From Diogma glabrata (Eukaryota > Arthropoda > Insecta > Diptera > Cylindrotomidae), in the NCBI GenBank assembly GCA_963693315.1, contig OY856188.1:194442322-194506321 (forward strand): a stretch of DNA of 64,000 bases. Direction: 5' to 3'. The translations under genes were made by a program, and so were the position numbers. Shown here piece by piece: positions 58,272-64,000 of this stretch; the stretch's first letter is position 1; every line of letters begins with the position of its first letter. The notes under the pieces were generated by a model. It worked only from the letters and a program-made list of their open reading frames with translations. It was not told the DNA's origin and did no database searches.

Positions 58272-58544
58272 AAGTTTTCAAATCATTTAAATTTTGATAT
58301 ATTTGAAATTAAGAGCATTATACATATAATTATTTTAATTAAATGCTATTTTATTTTTGCAGTTTATATTATTTGATGATCTTGAAGTTTTTGATATAAA
58401 TAATTGTTGTATTATTGTTCTTATTCTGATTATTTCTGAAATATTTATATATTTATTTATTTACAGTCAATAAAAAACTTAAAATTAAAATAATTTATAA
58501 AAAAAATTAAAATAATTTATAAAACAAGGTTGTTTCGTGATTTA

Positions 58545-58970
58545 GGCTGTATTCTAAACGACGACTTATTTGAAACTTATTTATGTAGACTTACTTATTT
58601 ACCGCCATTTTAAATAAGTATTTAAAAGCTATTCTAAATGATTTAGCTTTCTTATTTTGACAGCAACAAAAAGCAAATTCGAAAATAAATTTAATTAGAA
58701 CGATTTATTTAATTTGATCAATTAAAGAGTTTACAAAACTTCTTTTTTTTTCATTTTAAATTACTACATTATTTTATTAGGGATCGAAAAAGAAATTTTA
58801 TTGCGTAAAACCATTTTGTAAGCAAACATAAAAATATTTGACACTGTCATATCGAATTAGATTTTTCTATGAAAAAAAAATTTCAAATAAGTCACCTATT
58901 TAGGTTACTTATTCAAATAAGTAAGTCTCCACAAATAAGTTTCAAATAAGTTTTGGTTTAGAAAGCAGCC
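58545..58970. mobile_element. Harbinger-type MITE 1
   Basis: Starts GGCTGTATTCTAAACGACG and ends AGAAAGCAGCC, with inner arms around ACTTATTTGAAACTTATTT. Flanked by TTA on both sides (58542-58544, 58971-58973), the PIF/Harbinger target duplication. Non-coding. Confidence 0.75.
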
Positions 58971-58973
58971 TTA

Positions 58974-59605
58974 AGCCGTGTATTCACATAAAACAGAAAC
59001 AGAAACCGAATTTCATACAAATTTGACAGCAACAGAAACAGAAACCTAATTTAGAAACAGAAACAGAAACTGAAAATTCGTCTGTTTTGTCTGGACCAGA
59101 AACAATTAAAATTTAATTGTTTCTGGTCCAGAAACTGTCACGTGACCATATTATTTTAAATTTATGTAACGGGATTGTACATTATTTTAAGAAATAAATA
59201 TTTAGTCAAAAATAATTTACGTTGAATTTAGTTTGATTTTTTTTTATGGATATTATTATGTGCGATAACGAAAAAAATAAATTTCTTCTTCACTATACAT
59301 TACAAAATTGTGTTATTTTTTTATTTATATGAATGAAGAATAAAATACACAGTTTGTTGAATTACAATATTTTTTTTATATTAATATAATTTTTTCAATT
59401 TTAATTGGGTTAAATATATATGGATTGGGTTAAATATATATATTTTAATTTTGACATATATAATATAATATGACAGCTGCCATCTAAAAATTCGGTTTCT
59501 GTTTCTGTTTTATTATTCACCACCGTCAACCAAATTAGAAACTGAAACAGAAACAGAAACTGAAAATTTTCAGTTTCTGTTTCTGTTTTATGTGAATGCA
59601 CGGCT
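58974..59605. mobile_element. Harbinger-type MITE 2
   Basis: Starts AGCCGTGTATTCACATAAAA and ends TTTTATGTGAATGCACGGCT, an inverted repeat continued by (CAGAAA)n and (TTTCTG)n. Flanked by TTA (58971-58973 shared with MITE 1, and 59606-59608). An inner perfect palindrome around TTTCTGGTCCAGAAA lies near 59090-59140. Confidence 0.75.
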
Positions 59606-59670
59606 TTAGGTTGATCAAGAAAAACTAAAGGCAAGTCTGACTAGACAAACTAAAGACAAACCCCAGACAT

Positions 59671-59800
59671 TGACGACTCGTAAAGTGATAACAGCGCACC
59701 CTCTTAGCAAAATTTAAAATCTCTAAGGGCCGGTGGTACTTAATTGACGATTGGTAAAGTGATAACAGCGCCCTCTCTTAGCAAAATTTAAAAACTGTTA
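59671..59800. repeat. Two tandem copies of a 72-bp unit
   Basis: GTAAAGTGATAACAGCGC... TTAGCAAAATTTAAAA occurs at about 59689 and 59755, each preceded by TTGACGA. Confidence 0.7.
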
Positions 59801-59865
59801 AATACGATCGAAAATCAAAATTCAAACGAAAAGTAAGTAAAATATTAATATTTATTCTTTTTCAT

Positions 59866-60015
59866 TTGTTTTGGATAAATAATTTTCAAAAATATAAGTA
59901 GAAACGATTAAAATTAAAGTAACAATTAATATTTTTTAGGTTTTCTTCTCGAGTCTGCCAATATATGCAACACTTTAAAACTTTTGCGAAGAGTTGCACA
60001 CAATCGGCAAAATAA
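59866..60015. repeat. Direct repeat, copy 1 of two
   Basis: Shares TTGTTTTGGATAAATAATTT, TTAGGTTTTCTTCTCGAGTC and CACAATCGG in order with 63112-63265. It falls in the probable 3' untranslated region of the THAP gene. Confidence 0.7.
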
Positions 60016-60165
60016 TTTTTAGCACATTTTGAGGAGATATTGAATAGTATAGCGGTCTGTATGTTGTTCATATTCATTTTTATGCGACACTTCGTCAATA
60101 TTATACGATTTTTTAGAGACAACCCAATATTATAGGGCCGTTCTGGCCTTATTAATAAACAACAC

Positions 60166-60833
60166 TTATGTAACCGTTCTAACAAAGTTAGAGTTGGAAT
60201 TTAATTTTTCGTCAGTATCAACAAGGAACGGTAGATCATTAAGTTTTGCTGGTTCACCATTAACTTTCACAGATACATCGCGCCTGTGAGTGTTAAATTG
60301 AGTTCCTATGCAAACTTGGTGTATGGGTGGCACAACTTCATCTTCCTTGCTGTTAGTAGGATAACTATTTTCAAAGCCATCTTCTAATTTACTGGACGTA
60401 TTAATTGATAAACTAGAAAATAAAATATAAGTACATAAAAGATTTACAATTATACATTAGGTTTCAAAAGTGTAGTACATACTTGTTAATTATATTCAAC
60501 CTAACTTTTCTTGTCTTTGGCTCCCTAGTCATTATGCTTGATTGTGGTAAATTTTCTGAGGGAAAAAACATTTCTGGTAAGTAATGCCCTTTTTCGTATA
60601 TTCGCCCGTGGTAATGGGTTTAGAATCTGTTCTTTCTTAAAATGCTTGCTACAGATCCAAAAGTTTTTGGGAATCTTTTTTCCCATCCTTAGAACATGTA
60701 TCCATTCCTTTAATGCTATTTTATTTAGCATGACTTTACGGGGCATATGATGCATGGACACGCCGTCTATATCATAGGTTTTGCACTGTGGTACGCCACA
60801 ATAACGATTCGCTGTTTTACGTTTATTTTCCAT
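60166..60833 (-). CDS. THAP-domain protein, two exons, apparent +1 frameshift
   Basis: Exon 1 from ATG at 60833 encodes a THAP zinc finger: C12-x4-C17-x43-C61-x2-H64, with the invariant tryptophan (KEWIHV), a proline in KKIPKNFW, and ICSKHF. After about codon 72 the frame closes at TAG (60525), but the next frame continues from about 60618 (KGHYLPEMFFPSENLPQSS, then TREPKTRKVRLN) to a donor GTATGT at 60477-60482. Exon 2 (60166-60412, after TTTTCTAG) continues in the fitting phase 2 to TAA. With one extra base in the CCC/AAA run near 60616, the product would be 198 residues. THAP domains bind DNA; many derive from P-element transposases. It is either a pseudogene or a base-calling indel. Confidence 0.7.
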
Positions 60834-61150
60834 TTTGCTGTTTAAAATAATAAAATTGTGATCAAATTATAATAGATAATAGTGTTGCAACTTACATTTG
60901 CATAAATAAATACACCGATTGTTGCACAAATTTTAAATCTTTTTAATTTAACACAGCTTAAATAATTTTTGGAGTAAAAGTGTATTGTATTTGACATTTG
61001 TTTACAATTTGATGTTATTTAAAAGTTTAACATAAAATCCGCTAGAGCACATAGGGCATGTCGTCAATAGCAGTTTAAGATAGGGCGATTTTTCTGTTCC
61101 GGTGTTTACCGTAATGGCGCTGCAAAAAGGGGATAAGAGAAAAAATCACA
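60834..61150. other. Upstream region of the THAP gene
   Basis: AT-rich; presumed promoter. No motif supported. Confidence 0.4.
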
Positions 61151-61575
61151 AAAATTTTATATGGATATCCATACAAAACACAATTTAAATAATTTTAAAA
61201 GTTATCTATGAAATTTCTCATTTTACTACAATTAAATAATTTAAATTTGTTTATGAAGTATTATTGACAATAATTATGCATAATATATAAAATATTTTCT
61301 TTTCTTCTATCCGTAAAACAAATACGAAAAAAGGTTAAATTTTTCATACAACTTTGTATGAGAAATTTTGACAATTTTTATGTTTCTTTTTTGAGCGACT
61401 TAAGAATAATATTTTATATATTACGCTTAAAATATAGTCAGAAATACTCCATAAGCAAATTAAAATTGTTCAATTGTGGTAAAATGAGAAATTTCATAGA
61501 TAATTTTTAAAATTATACAAATTGTGTTTTGTATGAAATCCCATATAATATTATATGGGATTTCATATAATTTTA
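61151..61575. mobile_element. Foldback element, arms about 115 bp
   Basis: ATACAAAACACAATTT and TATCTATGAAATTTCTCATT (61172-61224) reappear inverted at 61480-61540. Further pairing extends outward to ATTTTATATGG and CATATAATTTTAT. Non-coding. Confidence 0.7.
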
Positions 61576-63111
61576 TGAACTTTATGAATTATACATTACT
61601 CAAAGTGTGTCATCATATATCATGTTTCAAAACATTGAAACTAATTTTAAATAATTTTAAATAAAAACAAAAGGTAAATAATTATGATGATACAGATTTT
61701 ATTAACGGGAAAATAATAAGTAATTAAATTGACATATATATTATATGTACATTTTGCTAGAATTACATTTTCTATATAATTAATTTGAAATAAATATATT
61801 GATTTAGATTGATATAGATGGCAGTGTTAAAGTTAGTCAACAAAAGTTTAAAGTATAATAAGTTATAAATACGCAGTCAGATCAAAGTGGTGTACAAATG
61901 TCGTTCACTCATGATATAGAGTACGATCATTTGGTGTACACCCACCACATTAAGCTTAAATGACAATGGGTTGTACAAGTGAGATTATGTTTAAGCACTA
62001 AATCTTAAGTTCTAAAGATTAAGTTAAGTTTTCTAAATCCATAAGCTCAACCGACCACCATAACTAATATTAATCGTGACTGATCTTCTGTCAAATCGTT
62101 TTTTTGTTTGTTTGTTTTCCTTTATTTCTCTGAGAGAGAAACCGGTTTGTCTTCTCAAAGACGTGCGTAAATTTTTCATTTGATTCAAAATTGTACAATT
62201 ATTGCGAGTTTCTTTTAAATCTATAAGAAAAAAACCTACCACAAAAAAATAATAGTTTCTCCCTCACTGCTACTATATAAAAAGAAATAAGAAAAATGAC
62301 AGATTAGGATTTGATTTTAACCAAACATATAAATTTTAATCTTTTATCTATTAAAAATAAACTACACAATAATGAAAAGTTGGTCGCCAGCTAGTTTTCA
62401 TAATATACTTTCAGGATGTATACATAACTTAAATATTTGAACATTGGCATTATAAAATAATAAAATATTCACTATTATAAAATCACTGGAAATAACACAA
62501 TAAATGTAAAATACTCTCGTAATTATTTTCATTCATTTTATAAAAATTAGCACAACTAAAAATAATAGATTGTACTACTTTTTGTTTCGTTTTAAATTAT
62601 TTAATTGTTTTTAATTTATAATTTAATACAATAGTTGGTTGTTGTAAATAAACAGAAATGGAAATGGCGAAATGAGAAATTAAATATGACATATTAGCAA
62701 ACACGATTTCTTATGTCTCTCTTCATACAATTTTAAAGTTATGTTCTCTCTATATTTATATATACTCTAAGCCATAAGCTACTGAAAAAGTCGTCTGTAT
62801 GCAAGATGTGATTCTCAAGATTATTTCACAAAATACTAGTCAGAATTATTATTCTTGTTGTTTTCCAGCGAAATTGATTTGAGTGTTTTTTTTTTCGAAA
62901 AAAGTTAGATTAGTTTCTTGAACCGCACTTGAATCAACAAATTTGGGCGCTCAACTTGAACCTTGGCTTAAGCTCATACTCGCGACTAAACCGCAATTGT
63001 ACAACGCGTAACTGAACAGAATCTCAGGTTTAGTATAATTTCAGCTTGAACCTCGGCTGAATTGCAATTGTACAACCGGCCCTAAGGGAAGATCAAAATT
63101 CAAAAATTTGG
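61576..63111. other. AT-rich intergenic DNA
   Basis: Short matching words (TTGTACAA, CAATTGTACAAC near 62993 and 63069) suggest a decayed MITE around 62990-63080. No gene supported. Confidence 0.35.
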
Positions 63112-63265
63112 TTTTTATTTGTTTTGGATAAATAATTTAAAAAATATAAGTATAAAAGATTTAAATTGAAGTAACAATTAAAATTGTTAGGTTTTCTTCT
63201 CGAGTCTGCCAATATATATCAACATTTTAAAACTTTTGCTAACAGCTGCACACAATCGGTAAAGC
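63112..63265. repeat. Direct repeat, copy 2 of two
   Basis: About 85 percent identical by eye to 59866-60015 and in the same orientation. No THAP coding sequence accompanies it. Confidence 0.7.
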
Positions 63266-64000
63266 GGTAAACATACAAAATATTGGTAAACAAAACAAAT
63301 TTTAAGACGACATAGTTGGAGTCGCCAGAACGTACCCCAGCTAATTGGAACCCAGTTTTTATATATATAACTTTTATGCCAGGTTGCTTGAACATTTAAA
63401 TCTCCGATAACTTTTTTAATCCTCCATTTAACTGTTTTGCGTATTTTGATCGCGATTGGGCCCTTAAATAAAGCATATAGATTTAAATAAATTTTGTTAT
63501 TTAGTTAAATCTTTGTTTATACTTGTCGAAAAACGGTGTGATAACTGTTTCAGAGATATTTCTTATTGACGATTTAGCTAACAGGCTGATTCTGAGTTAA
63601 GAGGTCTTAGCTATGATTATTTTTGTTATGACAATTTTTTTAAGAGGAATTGTGGCGGATGTTAAAACTAAAAATTTTAAATTTTAGTTTTAATCTAGTT
63701 ATTTTTGAAAAAAGAAAACAAATTAGTTTTCAGTTTCTTTTTCAGTTAGAATTTTCATGTTTTTCCAATATGTTTCATTTTTATTTAAGCGACAAAAAAA
63801 ATGTTATTAGTTATTGAATTAATTTATTATTTATCGGTGATAAAAGATATTGACTTTTAATAAACATATTAGTGTTTTATCAATGAACTGTAATCTATTG
63901 TAATTGTTAAAAGATTACATTTAAATTTATTCAAGTTTATGTATTTAATCGTGAAAAGTTTTGTTTTCACCGCCGTCTGCAAAGATATTGCAGAATGTAT
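63266..64000. other. AT-rich intergenic DNA
   Basis: No frame, repeat boundary or RNA gene could be supported up to the window end. Confidence 0.4.

Overview
The window is AT-rich animal DNA, almost certainly from an insect. It has short GT-AG introns of 56-59 nt and a low-complexity cuticle-protein gene with a micro-exon. Retroelement families include Ty3/Gypsy, Ty1/Copia, RTE-, CR1- and Jockey-like LINEs and a Helitron, with many MITE and foldback elements. I cannot place it below insect with confidence. Nothing bacterial, no CRISPR array and no plasmid-like feature was seen.

Three host genes are supported, all on the minus strand. (1) A two-exon alanine/proline-rich cuticle protein (41226-41618). 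(2) A six-exon gene for transcription factor IIIA (44743-57262), found by joining zinc-finger exons about 11 kb apart; phases and linker residues fit at every junction. (3) A two-exon THAP-domain gene (60166-60833) with an apparent 1-nt frameshift. The rest is mobile DNA or unassigned AT-rich sequence.

Layout: 1-2657 microsatellites and a pogo-like MITE. 2658-9220 a very young full-length Gypsy element whose two 724-bp LTRs differ at one base; its gag and pol each carry a lesion. 9685-11365 an LTR relic and foldbacks. 12137-16890 a foldback split by a LINE with an intact 975-codon ORF2. 16913-18252 a tRNA-Lys-derived SINE candidate and a Helitron remnant. 20886-23283 a MITE and a GC-cored hairpin element. 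24100-25945 a diverged repeat array and a LINE fragment. 28370-31591 a degraded Copia element split by a MITE. 31592-38250 three LINE remnants. 38530-40887 a 2.36-kb giant palindrome. 41115-41704 the cuticle gene. 42136-44010 a foldback and one copy of a dispersed family. 44743-57262 TFIIIA, whose third intron (10.8 kb) is a nested tower of elements. 57524-63265 microsatellite, three MITEs, the THAP gene and a foldback.

The most notable biology is structural. TFIIIA introns 1, 2, 4 and 5 are 56-59 nt, while intron 3 is 10,843 nt, and about 75 nt of it lies outside recognised elements. A second Gypsy element inside that intron has its 5' LTR fragment inverted relative to the 3' LTR, yet is flanked by a 4-bp target duplication. 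Two Harbinger-type MITEs sit side by side sharing one TTA. No new multi-gene system was found.
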